DNA from: an uncultured Rhodospirillaceae bacterium | GTDB taxonomy: Bacteria; Pseudomonadota; Alphaproteobacteria; Reyranellales; Reyranellaceae | DNA: 54,036 nt | Direction: 5' to 3' | NCBI GenBank assembly: GCA_945952105.1 | Contig: CAMFGZ010000031.1 | Coordinates: 1-54,036 of the forward strand | In this document: piece after piece, positions 7,935-16,555 of the stretch | Layout of the letters: every line of letters starts with the position of its first letter | Numbering within the stretch: position 1 is the stretch's first letter | Position numbers and translations under genes: made by a program | The notes under the pieces: generated by a model | The model's database searches: none | Seen by the model: only the letters and a program-made list of their open reading frames with translations | Told to the model about the DNA's origin: nothing

Positions 7935-8660
7935 TCACGGCGTGGCGCCCGTGCTGTCGCCGGTCGGCGCGTAGATCGCCGCGCTGCCCTTGCGCCGGGC
8001 CTCGTCGAAGCCATGGCCGGTGGTACGGAAGCTCACCAGCTCGGCGATGTTGGTGACGTGGTCGCCGGCACGCTCGATGTTCTTGGCCATGAACATGAGA
8101 TGCGTGCACGCCGTGATCGTGCGCGGATCCTCCATCATGTAGGTCAGCAACTCGCGGAACAGGCCGGTGTAGACCTGATCGATCTCCTCGTCGCGCTCCC
8201 ACACGTCACGCGCCTTGGCCACGTCGCCGTGCGCGAAGGCGTCGAGCACGTCCTTGAGCGCGGTGCGGACCAGCCGGCCAAGCCGGTCGATGCCGGTCAC
8301 CGCCGTGGCCGGCGGCGTCGCCTGGCTCAGCACGATGCTGCGCTTGGCCGTGTTCTTGGCATAGTCGGCGATGCGCTCGAGGGCCGCTGCGATCTTGATC
8401 GACGACAGGATGACGCGCAGGTCGACCGCCATCGGCTGGCGCAGCGCCAGCAGCCGCACGGTCTGTTCCTGCACGGCCTCGTCGAGCGCATCGACGCGCG
8501 CATCGTCGACGATCACGTTCTCGGCCGCCTCGGTGTCGCGCTCGCGCAGCGCCGCGAGCGACCGCGCGAGCTGGCTTTCGGCCAGGCCGCCCATCTCGCT
8601 GATCGTGGCGCTCAGCCGTTCCAGCTCCTCGTCGAACCGCTTCAGGGTATGTTCGGGCAT
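7935..8660 (-). CDS. phoU: Phosphate signalling protein PhoU
   Basis: A 241-residue all-helical cytoplasmic protein with the two PhoU repeats; the metal-contacting E(R)xxDY/H motifs are seen as ALERIADYAKN and NIERAGDHVTN. PhoU links the PstSCAB transporter to PhoR so that signalling is off when phosphate is plentiful. The ATG at 8660 is preceded on the minus strand by AAGGGA; the longer ORF to 9050 overlaps pstB and is rejected. The position between pstB and phoB is standard. Confidence 0.95.
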   Translation of the reverse strand: MPEHTLKRFDEELERLSATISEMGGLAESQLARSLAALRERDTEAAENVIVDDARVDALDEAVQEQTVRLLALRQPMAVDLRVILSSIKIAAALERIADYAKNTAKRSIVLSQATPPATAVTGIDRLGRLVRTALKDVLDAFAHGDVAKARDVWERDEEIDQVYTGLFRELLTYMMEDPRTITACTHLMFMAKNIERAGDHVTNIAELVSFRTTGHGFDEARRKGSAAIYAPTGDSTGATP

Positions 8661-8692
8661 GATCTGTCCCTTCTTTTCCTCGTCGTGCCGGA

Positions 8693-9523
8693 TCAGCCGA
8701 ACCGGCCGGTGATGTAGGCCTGCGTGCGCTTGTCGCTCGGTGTGGTGAACAGCGTCGCCGTTGCCCCGAACTCGACCAGCTCGCCGAGATACATGAAGGC
8801 GGTGAAGTCGGAGACGCGCGCCGCCTGCTGCATGTTGTGGGTGACGATGACGATCGTGTAGTCCTGCTTCAGCTCGTCGATCAGCTCCTCGATCTTCGCC
8901 GTCGAGATCGGATCGAGCGCCGAACACGGCTCGTCGAACAGGATGACTTCCGGCTTCACCGCCACGGTGCGGGCGATGCAGAGGCGCTGCTGCTGGCCGC
9001 CCGACAGGCTCTGGCCGCTGGCCCCCAGCTTGTCCTTGACCTCGTCCCACAGCGCGCCGCGACGCAGCGCGTGCTCGACCCGGCCGTCGAGCTCCGACTT
9101 GGGAAGGTTCTCGTAGAGACGGATGCCGAAGGCGATGTTCTCGTAGATCGACATCGGGAACGGCGTCGGCTTCTGGAACACCATGCCGATGCGGGCGCGC
9201 AGCAGGTTGATGTCCTGGCCGTCGCGCAGGAGGTTGTCGCCGTCGAACAGCACCTCGCCGGTGGCGCGCTGGCCCGGATAGAGGTCGTACATGCGGTTCA
9301 GGATGCGCAGCAGGGTGGACTTGCCGCAGCCCGACGGCCCGATGAACGCCGTCGCCTTGTTGGCGTAGAGGGACATCGTGATCCCCTTGAGCGCCCGACT
9401 ATCGCCGTAGAAGAACTCGAGGTTCTTGATCGAGATCTTGGGCGAGAGCTTCGAGACGTCGAGCTTGGCGTGCGTCGCGACGGGAACGGCGACGCTGGGC
9501 GATTCCGTGGATTGCATGGACAT
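8693..9523 (-). CDS. pstB: Phosphate ABC transporter ATPase PstB
   Basis: A 276-residue ABC ATPase that energises PstCA phosphate import. It has Walker A GPSGCGKST (62-70), the PstB-typical RMYDLYPGQR and FQKPTPFPMSIYENIAFG stretches in outline, signature LSGGQQQR, Walker B VILFDEPCSALDP, and the H-loop VTHNMQQAARVSD. The ATG at 9523 overlaps the pstA stop codon; extending to 9622 would run into pstA. A 20-residue N-terminal extension precedes the ABC core, common in alphaproteobacterial PstB. Confidence 0.96.
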   Translation of the reverse strand: MSMQSTESPSVAVPVATHAKLDVSKLSPKISIKNLEFFYGDSRALKGITMSLYANKATAFIGPSGCGKSTLLRILNRMYDLYPGQRATGEVLFDGDNLLRDGQDINLLRARIGMVFQKPTPFPMSIYENIAFGIRLYENLPKSELDGRVEHALRRGALWDEVKDKLGASGQSLSGGQQQRLCIARTVAVKPEVILFDEPCSALDPISTAKIEELIDELKQDYTIVIVTHNMQQAARVSDFTAFMYLGELVEFGATATLFTTPSDKRTQAYITGRFG

Positions 9524-10395
9524 CAGGATTTCCTCGCGGAGGTGAGCGAACGGGCCAGGATGCTGAGGCCCAGGACGGTGACGGTGATCAGGAGGGCGCC
9601 GGTCCAGGCGAGCTTCTGCCACTCGGCATAAGGCGACAGGGCGAACTGGAAAATGACGACCGGAAGGCTCGGCATCGGCTGGTTCATGTTCATCGTCCAG
9701 AACTGGTTGTTCAGGGCCGTGAACAGCAGCGGCGCCGTCTCGCCGCTGATGCGGGCGATGGCCAGCAGCACGCCGGTGACGATGCCGGCTTGCGCCGCGC
9801 GATAGGCGATGCGCACGATCATATGGGCGCGCGGCAGGCCGATCGAGGCGGCTGCCTCGCGCAGCGTGTCAGGCACCAGGGACAGCATGTCCTCGGTCGT
9901 GCGGACGACGACGGGGATCACGATCACGGCCAGCGCGACGGCGCCCGCCCATCCCGAGAAGTGGCCCATCGGCGCCACCATGATCTCGTAGACGAACAGG
10001 CCGATCACGATGGACGGCGCGCTGAGCAGGATGTCGTTGATGAAGCGCACCACGCTCGACAGCTTGTCGTGGCGGCCGTACTCGGCGAGGTAGGTGCCGG
10101 CCAGGATGCCGATCGGCGTGCCGATGATGACGGCCAGCACCGTCATCACCACGCTGCCGACGATCGCGTTGAGCAGACCGCCCGCGGCGCCCGGCGGCGG
10201 CGTATTCTCGGTGAAGACCGAGAGCGAGAGGCCGCCCAGGCCGTGATAGAGCAGCACACCGAGGATCAGGACCAGCCAGCCCAGGCCGAAAACGGTGGCG
10301 GCCAGCGCCAGCCCCTTGGCGATGGTGTTGCGACGGCGGCGGCCCGCATAAAGCGGACTGTCGAGGGCGGCCGTCTTCGAGGTCGCGATGGCCAT
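9523..10395 (-). CDS. pstA: Phosphate ABC transporter permease PstA
   Basis: A 290-residue inner-membrane permease with six predicted helices. The cytoplasmic EAA loop is visible as TLREAAASIGLPRAHMI, and SGETAPLLFTA near the C-terminus is characteristic of PstA. Together with PstC it forms the phosphate channel. It sits four bases after pstC and overlaps pstB by an ATGA. No anomalies. Confidence 0.95.
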   Translation of the reverse strand: MAIATSKTAALDSPLYAGRRRRNTIAKGLALAATVFGLGWLVLILGVLLYHGLGGLSLSVFTENTPPPGAAGGLLNAIVGSVVMTVLAVIIGTPIGILAGTYLAEYGRHDKLSSVVRFINDILLSAPSIVIGLFVYEIMVAPMGHFSGWAGAVALAVIVIPVVVRTTEDMLSLVPDTLREAAASIGLPRAHMIVRIAYRAAQAGIVTGVLLAIARISGETAPLLFTALNNQFWTMNMNQPMPSLPVVIFQFALSPYAEWQKLAWTGALLITVTVLGLSILARSLTSARKS

Positions 10396-10399
10396 GACG

Positions 10400-11413
10400 T
10401 TACCTCCCCTGCCGCTGCAGGCGCATCAGCATGTAGCGGGCGGCCGCCAGCACGCAGAAGGTGATGAAGAACAGGATGAGGCCGAGCGCGATCAGCGACG
10501 AGGTGTAGAGATCGCCCACCGCCTCGGTGAATTCGTTGGCGATCGAGGCGGAGATCGTCGTCCCCGGAGCGAACAGCGAGGCCGAGACGTGGTGGGCGTT
10601 GCCGATCACGAAGGTGACGGCCATCGTCTCGCCCAGGGCACGGCCGAGGCCCAGCATGAAGCCGCCGATGACGCCCACGCGGGTGAACGGCAGGACGACG
10701 TAGCGGAACACTTCCCAGGTGGTGCAGCCGACTCCGTAGGCCGCTTCCTTGAGGACCGGCGGCACCGCATCGAACACGTCGCGCGAGATCGAGGTCACGA
10801 AGGGCAGCACCATGATCGCCAGGATGAGACCGGCGGTGAACATGCCGATGCCGTACGGGGGACCGGCGAACAGCGTCGACAGAACCGGCACGTTCTCAAA
10901 CGCTCCGATGAAGAACGGCTGGACGTACTGCTGGAGAAACGGCGCGAAGACGAACAGGCCCCAGATGCCGTAGATGATGCTGGGGATACCGGCCAGCAGT
11001 TCGATCGCGATGCCGATCGGGCGGCGCAGCGCCTTCGGGCAGAGTTCGGTCAGGAAGAAGGCCACCATCAGGCCGACCGGCACCGCGATCAGCATCGCGA
11101 TGAAGGACGTGACCAGGGTACCGAAGATCGGCGCCAGGGCGCCGAACCGCTCGGTGACCGGGTTCCAGGATTCGTCGAACAGGAAGCCGAATCCGAAGGT
11201 GCCGAGCGCCGGTGCCGCACCGACGATGAGGGCGATGATGACGCCGCTCAGCAGGGCCAGCACCGCGAGCGAAGCGCCACGCGTCAGCCCGTGGAACAAC
11301 GAGTCCGTCAGCCGGAGCCGTCTCAGGACGGCCGCCCGCGAGGACGAAACCGCCACCGGCGCACTGGCGCCTTTCAATGCAACTTCACTCACGTCCCGTT
11401 CCCCCGAAGCCAT
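10400..11413 (-). CDS. pstC: Phosphate ABC transporter permease PstC
   Basis: A 337-residue inner-membrane permease. Family marks are NPVTERFGALAPIFGTL, the LLAGIPSIIYGIWGLF helix, the EAA loop VLKEAAYGVGCTTWEV, and GRALGETMAVTFVIGN. The ATG at 11413 (MASGERDVSEVAL) gives normal length with a cytoplasmic N-terminal tail of about 40 residues; the ORF upstream to 11545 overlaps pstS and is rejected. A hairpin separates it from pstS. Confidence 0.95.
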   Translation of the reverse strand: MASGERDVSEVALKGASAPVAVSSSRAAVLRRLRLTDSLFHGLTRGASLAVLALLSGVIIALIVGAAPALGTFGFGFLFDESWNPVTERFGALAPIFGTLVTSFIAMLIAVPVGLMVAFFLTELCPKALRRPIGIAIELLAGIPSIIYGIWGLFVFAPFLQQYVQPFFIGAFENVPVLSTLFAGPPYGIGMFTAGLILAIMVLPFVTSISRDVFDAVPPVLKEAAYGVGCTTWEVFRYVVLPFTRVGVIGGFMLGLGRALGETMAVTFVIGNAHHVSASLFAPGTTISASIANEFTEAVGDLYTSSLIALGLILFFITFCVLAAARYMLMRLQRQGR

Positions 11414-11431
11414 AAGCCTCCCCAAGAATGA

Positions 11432-11455
11432 GGGGCGGGTGTCGCCACCCGCCCC
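11432..11455 (-). terminator. Intercistronic hairpin between pstS and pstC
   Basis: A GC-only perfect 10-bp stem (GGGGCGGGTG at 11432-11441 and its complement at 11446-11455) with a 4-base loop lies 8 bp after the pstS stop codon. There is no U tract. Such stems commonly stabilise or partially terminate the binding-protein mRNA so that PstS is made in excess over the membrane subunits. That role is inferred. Confidence 0.7.
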
Positions 11456-11462
11456 GTCGTCG

Positions 11463-12506
11463 TCAGTTCGTCGGCGAGAAGAGCGGCTTGCCGTCCGCGC
11501 TCTTGATCTCCGCCTGCCACATCTTCTGGATGTCGCCCACGACATTGGCCGGCATCGGCACGTAGTCGAGTTCCTCGGCGGCCTTGCCGCCCTTGGCGTA
11601 GGACCAGGCGAAGAACTTCAGCGCTTCGGCGGTCTCGGCGGGCTTCTCCGGCTTCTTGTAGAGCAGGATCCAGGTCGCCGCGGTCATCGGCCAGGACTGG
11701 TCGCCCGGCTGGTTGGCGAGGATCACGCCATAACCCGGCTGCGACTTCCAGTCGGCGTTGGCGGCGGCAGCCTGGAAGGTGGCCGAGGTCGGCTCGACCG
11801 TCTTGCCGGCCTTGTTGACCATCTTGGTGTGGATCAGCTTGTTCTGCTTGGCGTAGGCGTACTCGACATAGCCGATCGAGCCCTTGGTCTGCGACACGTT
11901 GCCGGCAACGCCCTCGTTGCCCTTGGCGCCGATGCCCACCGGCCACTGCAGCGCCGTGCTGACGCCGACCTTCGTCTTCCAGTCCGGGCTCACGTCGGCC
12001 AGGTAGTAGGCGAAGTTGTAGGTCGTGCCCGACCCGTCCGAACGACGCACCGGCACGATCGCCTGCTTGGGCAGCTTGGTGTTCGGGTTCAGCTTGGCGA
12101 TCGCGGCGTCATCCCAGCTCTTGATCTCGCCGAGATAGATCTTCGCGACGGTCGGGCCATCGAGGGTCAGCTCGCCCGGCTTGATGCCTTCGAGGTTCAC
12201 GACGGGCACGATCGCGCCCATCACCATCGGGAACTGCGCGAGACCGGCCTCGTCGAGTTCCTTGCCCGAGAGCGGCGCGTCGGTGGCGCCGAAGGTCACG
12301 GTCTTGGCCTTGATCTGCTTGATGCCGCCGCCCGAGCCGATCGACTGGTAGTTGAGACCGTTGCCGGTCTCCTTCTTGTAGCTGTCGGCCCACTTGGCAT
12401 AGATCGGGTAGGGGAAGGTCGCGCCGGCGCCGGAAATGTCGATGGCGTAGGCTGCGGCCGGGGACAGCGCGAGCGCTGCCGCGAGGACGATCTTGGTAAG
12501 GTTCAC
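11463..12506 (-). CDS. pstS: Periplasmic phosphate-binding protein PstS
   Basis: A 347-residue secreted binding protein. Signal peptide about 1-21 (MNLTKIVLAAALAL, cleavage after AYA), then the mature start IDISGAGATFPYPIY. Phosphate ligands are in SIGSGGGIKQI, FGATDAPLS and RRSDGSGTTYNF, the hallmark PstS segments. It captures phosphate for PstCAB and, with PhoU, informs PhoR. It is the first gene of the operon, about 60 bases downstream of a three-repeat Pho box. Confidence 0.97.
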   Translation of the reverse strand: MNLTKIVLAAALALSPAAAYAIDISGAGATFPYPIYAKWADSYKKETGNGLNYQSIGSGGGIKQIKAKTVTFGATDAPLSGKELDEAGLAQFPMVMGAIVPVVNLEGIKPGELTLDGPTVAKIYLGEIKSWDDAAIAKLNPNTKLPKQAIVPVRRSDGSGTTYNFAYYLADVSPDWKTKVGVSTALQWPVGIGAKGNEGVAGNVSQTKGSIGYVEYAYAKQNKLIHTKMVNKAGKTVEPTSATFQAAAANADWKSQPGYGVILANQPGDQSWPMTAATWILLYKKPEKPAETAEALKFFAWSYAKGGKAAEELDYVPMPANVVGDIQKMWQAEIKSADGKPLFSPTN

Positions 12507-12567
12507 GGGGTTCTCCTTCGGTGAATTTCGAAGCGCCCGTCCTCTAGGAGCCGTCCGTCTCTCTTCT

Positions 12568-12596
12568 ATGACTAATATATGACAATCCGGTTACAC
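12568..12596 (-). promoter_or_regulatory. Pho box of the pst operon
   Basis: On the minus strand three 7-bp half-sites, GTGTAAC, TTGTCAT and TAGTCAT, are spaced by 4 bp (11-bp period), matching the PhoB consensus CTGTCAT N4 CTGTCAT. The last half-site ends 61 bases before the pstS ATG. The rest of the divergent region 12507-12767 holds an isolated CTGTCAC (12604-12610) and the phn Pho box. Confidence 0.8.
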
Positions 12597-12685
12597 AGAC
12601 GACCTGTCACAGGGGACGAGATCGGGCACGGGGGAAATAACCCTTTGTAATCAAAAGGTTGTGGACCCGGGGAGAAGGCCACCCC

Positions 12686-12725
12686 CTGTAACGGGAACTT
12701 AACGCCGCTCCCTCGGAACCGTAAC
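12686..12725 (+). promoter_or_regulatory. Pho box of the phnG-N operon
   Basis: Plus-strand half-sites CTGTAAC (12686), ACTTAAC (12697) and CCGTAAC (12719) fall on an exact 11-bp grid; the grid position at 12708 (CTCCCTC) is weak. It ends 42 bases before the phnG ATG. Orientation and spacing suit PhoB activation of the C-P lyase genes. Confidence 0.7.
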
Positions 12726-12767
12726 GCGAGGCCTTGATGGTGCTCCTCTTTCGAGAGCGCCCTCCTT

Positions 12768-13226
12768 ATGTCTCCCGACCCGTCGATCGAGCGCCGTCGC
12801 CGATGGCTTTCCGTCCTCGCGAAAGCGCCCGGCGCACGCCTGGATGCCTTGTGGCGGGCGCTCGGCGCCACTCCTTCCTACGTCTCGCTCCGCCGCCCGG
12901 AGATCGGGCTGGTCATGGTGCAGGGACGTATCTCGGGCACCGGCGCGCCTTTCTGTGCCGGCGAGATGACGGTCACCCGGGCCGCCGTGCGCCTCGACAG
13001 CGGCGAGATGGGCTTCGGCTACGTCGCCGGCCGCGACAAGCAGCATGCCGAGACCGCCGCCGCTATCGACGCGCTGGGTCAACGCGCGGACTGGCTGGAA
13101 AGGCTCGAAGCCGAAATCGTGGCGCCGCTCGCCCGTGAAGCCGAGACACGGCATCGCCTGATCGCCGCGCGTGCCGCCGCCACCAGGGTCGACTTCTTCA
13201 CGGTCGCCCGCGAGGCCGGCACATGA
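12768..13226 (+). CDS. phnG: C-P lyase core subunit PhnG
   Basis: A 152-residue cytoplasmic subunit of the PhnGHIJ core complex, which transfers the phosphonate to the ribose C1 of ATP. Family marks are the N-terminal ERRRRWLSVLAKA, VMVQGRISGTGAPFCAGEMTVTRA in outline, and GFGYVAGRDKQHAE. Length is normal. It is the first gene of the plus-strand operon, behind a Pho box, and its stop overlaps phnH. No phnF repressor gene precedes it, unlike many phn operons. Confidence 0.95.
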   Translation: MSPDPSIERRRRWLSVLAKAPGARLDALWRALGATPSYVSLRRPEIGLVMVQGRISGTGAPFCAGEMTVTRAAVRLDSGEMGFGYVAGRDKQHAETAAAIDALGQRADWLERLEAEIVAPLAREAETRHRLIAARAAATRVDFFTVAREAGT

Positions 13227-13813
13227 CCACCAGCCTGCTGGCACCGGGCCTCGCCGATCCATCGCACGACGCTCAACGCCTGTTCCGCGACGTGCTCGAT
13301 GCCTTTTCCCATCCCGGTCGCATCGTCGAGCTTCGCGACGCGCCCGCCGGTCCGGGTACGCTCAGCCCCGCTGCCGTCGCCTTCCTGCTCACCCTCGCCG
13401 ACCGCGAGACGCCGCTCTGGCTCGAGGCCGGGCTGGACCGGCAGGAGGTCCGCGACTTCCTGCGCTTCCATGCCGGCGCGCCGATCGTCTATGGGCGCGA
13501 GGCCGCGACCCTCGCCGTGATCATTGCTGGCGGCGGCGATCCCTTTGCCGGCTTCCCCATCGGCACCGACACCTATCCCGACCGCGCCGCCACTCTCGTG
13601 ATCGAGGTGCCCTCGCTCGAGGCCGGTCCCCTGCGCACCTGGCGCGGCCCGGGCATCGACGGCGAGGTTCGCGTTGCCATCGACGGGCTCGGCAACGGCT
13701 TCTGGAAGGCCTGGGCCGCAAACCATGCGCTCTTCCCCTGCGGCGTCGACCTCGTCTTCACCTCGGGATCCCGACTTCTCGCGCTGCCGCGCAGCGTCGC
13801 CGTGGAGATCTGA
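13223..13813 (+). CDS. phnH: C-P lyase core subunit PhnH
   Basis: A 196-residue subunit of the C-P lyase core. The N-terminus GLADPSHDAQRLFRDVLDAFSHPGR (quoted in outline) and the central AVAFLLTLADRETPLWL are typical of PhnH, a catalytically inert protein related to PLP-dependent transferases. It starts with an ATGA overlap on phnG and ends 2 bp before phnI. Complete, no anomalies. Confidence 0.95.
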   Translation: MTTSLLAPGLADPSHDAQRLFRDVLDAFSHPGRIVELRDAPAGPGTLSPAAVAFLLTLADRETPLWLEAGLDRQEVRDFLRFHAGAPIVYGREAATLAVIIAGGGDPFAGFPIGTDTYPDRAATLVIEVPSLEAGPLRTWRGPGIDGEVRVAIDGLGNGFWKAWAANHALFPCGVDLVFTSGSRLLALPRSVAVEI

Positions 13814-13815
13814 CC

Positions 13816-14919
13816 ATGTATGTCGCGGTCAAGGGCGGCGAGACCGCCATCGCCCACTCGCTGGATCTCGTGGCCGACAAGCGCCGCGGCGACCGCGACA
13901 TCGCCGAACTCTCGCTGGAACAGATCGACCAGCAACTCGGCCTCGCCGTCGACCGCGTGATGACCGAGGGCTCCTGCTACGATCGCGGCCTCGCGGCACT
14001 CGCGATCAAGCAGGCGCGCGGCGACCTGATCGAGGCGATCTTCCTGCTGCGCGCCTATCGCACGACCCTGCCGCGCTTCGGCGCGTCGGAACCGCTCGAC
14101 ACCAGCCGCATGGTGGCGGAGCGCCGCATCTCCTCGACATTCAAGGACGTGCCGGGCGGCCAGGTCCTGGGCCCGACCTACGACTACACGCACCGTCTGC
14201 TCGACTTCTCGCTGGCCGCCTCGGGAGAGCGCCCCGACGCCGCCACCGCGCCGGCCGACACGGCCAGCGATCTGCCGCGCGTCGGCGACATCCTGCAGCG
14301 CGACGGGCTGCTCGAGCCGCCGCCGGCGCAGAAGGAGGCCGAGGCCGAAGACCTCACGCGCCAGCCGCTGGTGCTGCCGGCCGACCGACCGCTGCGCCTG
14401 CAGAACCTGGCGCGCGGGGACGAGGGCTTCCTGCTGGCGCTCGGCTATTCGACGCAGCGCGGCTACGGCAACAACCATCCCTTCGTCGGCGAGATCCGCT
14501 ACGGCCACGTGCCCGTCTCCTTCGTGCCCGAGGAGCTGGGCTTCGCCATCGAGATCGGCGAGATCGAAGTGACCGAATGCGACATGGTCAACCAGTTCGC
14601 CGGCTCGCACGACGTGCCGCCGCAGTTCACGCGCGGCTATGGGCTGGCCTTCGGCCATGCCGAGCGCAAGGCGATGGCCATGGCGCTGGTGGATCGCGCG
14701 CTGCGCGCCGAAGAGCTTGGCGAGGCCGCGACCTCGCCCGCCCAGGACGAGGAATTCGTGCTGAGCCACAGCGACAATGTCGAGGGCTCGGGCTTCGTGC
14801 AGCACCTGAAACTGCCGCACTATGTCGACTTCCAGTCCGAGCTGGTGGTGGTGCGGACGCTGCGCGCCGAGGTCGAGAAGCGGCGCGAGCAATCCTTCCT
14901 CAGCCAGGCGGCGGAGTAG
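13816..14919 (+). CDS. phnI: C-P lyase core subunit PhnI
   Basis: A 367-residue nucleosidase-like subunit that displaces adenine from ATP in favour of the phosphonate. It starts MYVAVKGGETAI, the family's standard opening, and contains MTEGSCYDRGLAALAIKQA, GYSTQRGYGNNHPFVGEIR and SHSDNVEGSGFVQHLKLPHYVDFQSE (in outline), all strongly conserved. The ATG at 13816 immediately follows phnH; the longer in-frame ORF from 13171 overlaps phnG and phnH and is rejected. Confidence 0.96.
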   Translation: MYVAVKGGETAIAHSLDLVADKRRGDRDIAELSLEQIDQQLGLAVDRVMTEGSCYDRGLAALAIKQARGDLIEAIFLLRAYRTTLPRFGASEPLDTSRMVAERRISSTFKDVPGGQVLGPTYDYTHRLLDFSLAASGERPDAATAPADTASDLPRVGDILQRDGLLEPPPAQKEAEAEDLTRQPLVLPADRPLRLQNLARGDEGFLLALGYSTQRGYGNNHPFVGEIRYGHVPVSFVPEELGFAIEIGEIEVTECDMVNQFAGSHDVPPQFTRGYGLAFGHAERKAMAMALVDRALRAEELGEAATSPAQDEEFVLSHSDNVEGSGFVQHLKLPHYVDFQSELVVVRTLRAEVEKRREQSFLSQAAE

Positions 14920-14922
14920 GCC

Positions 14923-15780
14923 ATGCCCGATACCATGCCGCCGGCCGATGCCGACCAGAACGGCGCCTACAACTATGCCTATCTCGACGAGCAGACGAAG
15001 CGGATGATCCGCCGTGCCATCCTGAAGGCGGTCGCGGTGCCCGGATATCAGGTGCCGTTCGGCGGCCGCGAGATGCCGCTGCCCTATGGCTGGGGCACCG
15101 GCGGCATCCAGGTGACGGCCGCCATCATCGGCCGCGACGATACGCTGAAGGTGATCGACCAGGGCGCCGACGACACGACCAACGCCGTCTCGATCCGCCG
15201 CTTCTTCGCGAAAGTCGCCGAGGTCGCCACGACCACGCACACCGCGGAAGCCACCATCATCCAGACGCGGCACCGTGTGCCCGAGACGCCCCTGACCGAT
15301 GGCCAGATCCTGGTCTTCCAGGTGCCGATCCCCGAGCCGCTCCGCATGCTCGAGCCGCGCGAGACCGAGACGCGCACGCTGCACGCGCTGTCGGAATACG
15401 GCGTGATGCAGGTGAGCCTCTACGAAAGCATCGCCCGCCACGGCCGCATCGCCAAGACCTACAATTATCCGGTGATGGTGAACGGGCGCTACATCATGAG
15501 CCCTTCGCCGATCCCGAAGTTCGACAATCCCAAGCTCGACCGCAGCCCCGCGCTGCAGCTCTACGGCGCGGGCCGCGAGAAGCGCATCTATGCCGTGCCA
15601 CCGCACACGCAGGTGAAGAGCCTCGACTTCGACGACCATCCGTTTGAGATCGAGACCTGGAGCGAGTGCTGCGCGCTGTGCGGCTCGACCGAAAGCTTCC
15701 TCGACGAGATGATCGTCGACGACGCGGGCAAGCGCCTGTTCGTATGCTCCGACACCGACTATTGCGAGAGCCGGCGATGA
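14923..15780 (+). CDS. phnJ: C-P lyase radical SAM subunit PhnJ
   Basis: A 285-residue radical SAM enzyme that cleaves the carbon-phosphorus bond of ribose-1-phosphonate-5-phosphate, releasing methane from methylphosphonate. The unusual cluster motif is present: Cys250, Cys253 and Cys275 would bind the 4Fe-4S cluster and Cys281 would be the thiyl-radical cysteine. Their spacing (3, 22, 6) equals that of Escherichia coli Cys241, 244, 266 and 272. It is preceded by phnI with a 3-bp gap and overlaps phnK by ATGA. All catalytic residues appear intact. Confidence 0.97.
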   Translation: MPDTMPPADADQNGAYNYAYLDEQTKRMIRRAILKAVAVPGYQVPFGGREMPLPYGWGTGGIQVTAAIIGRDDTLKVIDQGADDTTNAVSIRRFFAKVAEVATTTHTAEATIIQTRHRVPETPLTDGQILVFQVPIPEPLRMLEPRETETRTLHALSEYGVMQVSLYESIARHGRIAKTYNYPVMVNGRYIMSPSPIPKFDNPKLDRSPALQLYGAGREKRIYAVPPHTQVKSLDFDDHPFEIETWSECCALCGSTESFLDEMIVDDAGKRLFVCSDTDYCESRR

Positions 15781-16550
15781 GCGGCCCGCTCCTCTCCGCC
15801 CGCGGCGTGACCAGACGTTTCGGCGGCCGCGTTGCCTGCCACGACGTGAGCTTCGACCTGTGGCCCGGCGAGGTGCTGGGAATCGTGGGCGAATCGGGCT
15901 CCGGCAAGACGACCCTGCTCAACTGCCTCGCCGGCCGCCTCGTGCCCGACGGCGGCGCCGTCACCTACGAGACGCAGTCCGCCGGCAGCGTGGACGTGCA
16001 TCGCCTCTCGGAAGCGCGGCGCCGCCTGCTCGCACGCACCGAATGGGGCTTCGTGAACCAGGATGCGCGCGAGGGCCTGCGCATGGGCGTCAGCGCCGGC
16101 GCCAACATCGGCGAGCGGCTGATGGCCGTGGGCGCCCGCCACTATGGCGAGATCCGCCGCGAGGCCGCCGACTGGATGGCGCGTGTCGAGATCGATGCCG
16201 CCCGGCTAGACGACCGGCCGGGCACCTATTCCGGCGGCATGCGCCAGCGCCTGCAGATCGCGCGCAACCTCGTGAGCAAGCCGCGGCTGGTCTTCATGGA
16301 CGAACCGACCGGCGGCCTCGATGTCTCCGTCCAGGCGCGCATCCTCGACCTGCTGCGCGGGCTCGTCGGCGGTCTTCATTTGTCGGCGGTGCTGGTGACC
16401 CACGATCTCGGCGTCGCGCGGCTGCTGACGCACCGGCTGATGGTGATGCAGGGCGGCCGGGTCGTCGAACAGGGTCTGACCGACCAGGTGCTCGACGATC
16501 CGCAGCATGCCTACACCCAGATGCTGGTCGCCTCGATCCTGCCGGTGTGA
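15777..16550 (+). CDS. phnK: C-P lyase ABC ATPase PhnK
   Basis: A 257-residue ABC-type ATPase that docks on the C-P lyase core rather than on a membrane permease. Walker A GESGSGKTT, signature YSGGMRQRLQIA, Walker B LVFMDEPTGGLDVSVQ, and the H-loop LVTHDLGVARLL are visible; the VNQDAREGLRMGVSAGANIGERLM stretch (in outline) is PhnK-specific. The ATG at 15777 overlaps the phnJ stop. The N-terminal extension of the longer ORF lies in phnJ and is rejected. Confidence 0.95.
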   Translation: MSGPLLSARGVTRRFGGRVACHDVSFDLWPGEVLGIVGESGSGKTTLLNCLAGRLVPDGGAVTYETQSAGSVDVHRLSEARRRLLARTEWGFVNQDAREGLRMGVSAGANIGERLMAVGARHYGEIRREAADWMARVEIDAARLDDRPGTYSGGMRQRLQIARNLVSKPRLVFMDEPTGGLDVSVQARILDLLRGLVGGLHLSAVLVTHDLGVARLLTHRLMVMQGGRVVEQGLTDQVLDDPQHAYTQMLVASILPV

Positions 16551-16555
16551 CGGAC

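Noticed and set aside
12642..12662. A possible additional Pho half-site (TTTGTAA) before phnG
   Set aside because: It is out of phase with the 11-bp grid of the other half-sites and has no neighbour at 11 bp.
13573..15639. A 688-codon minus-strand ORF opposite phnH, phnI and phnJ
   Set aside because: Its composition is typical of antisense reading of GC-rich genes and no domain is recognisable; phnH-J on the plus strand are certain.
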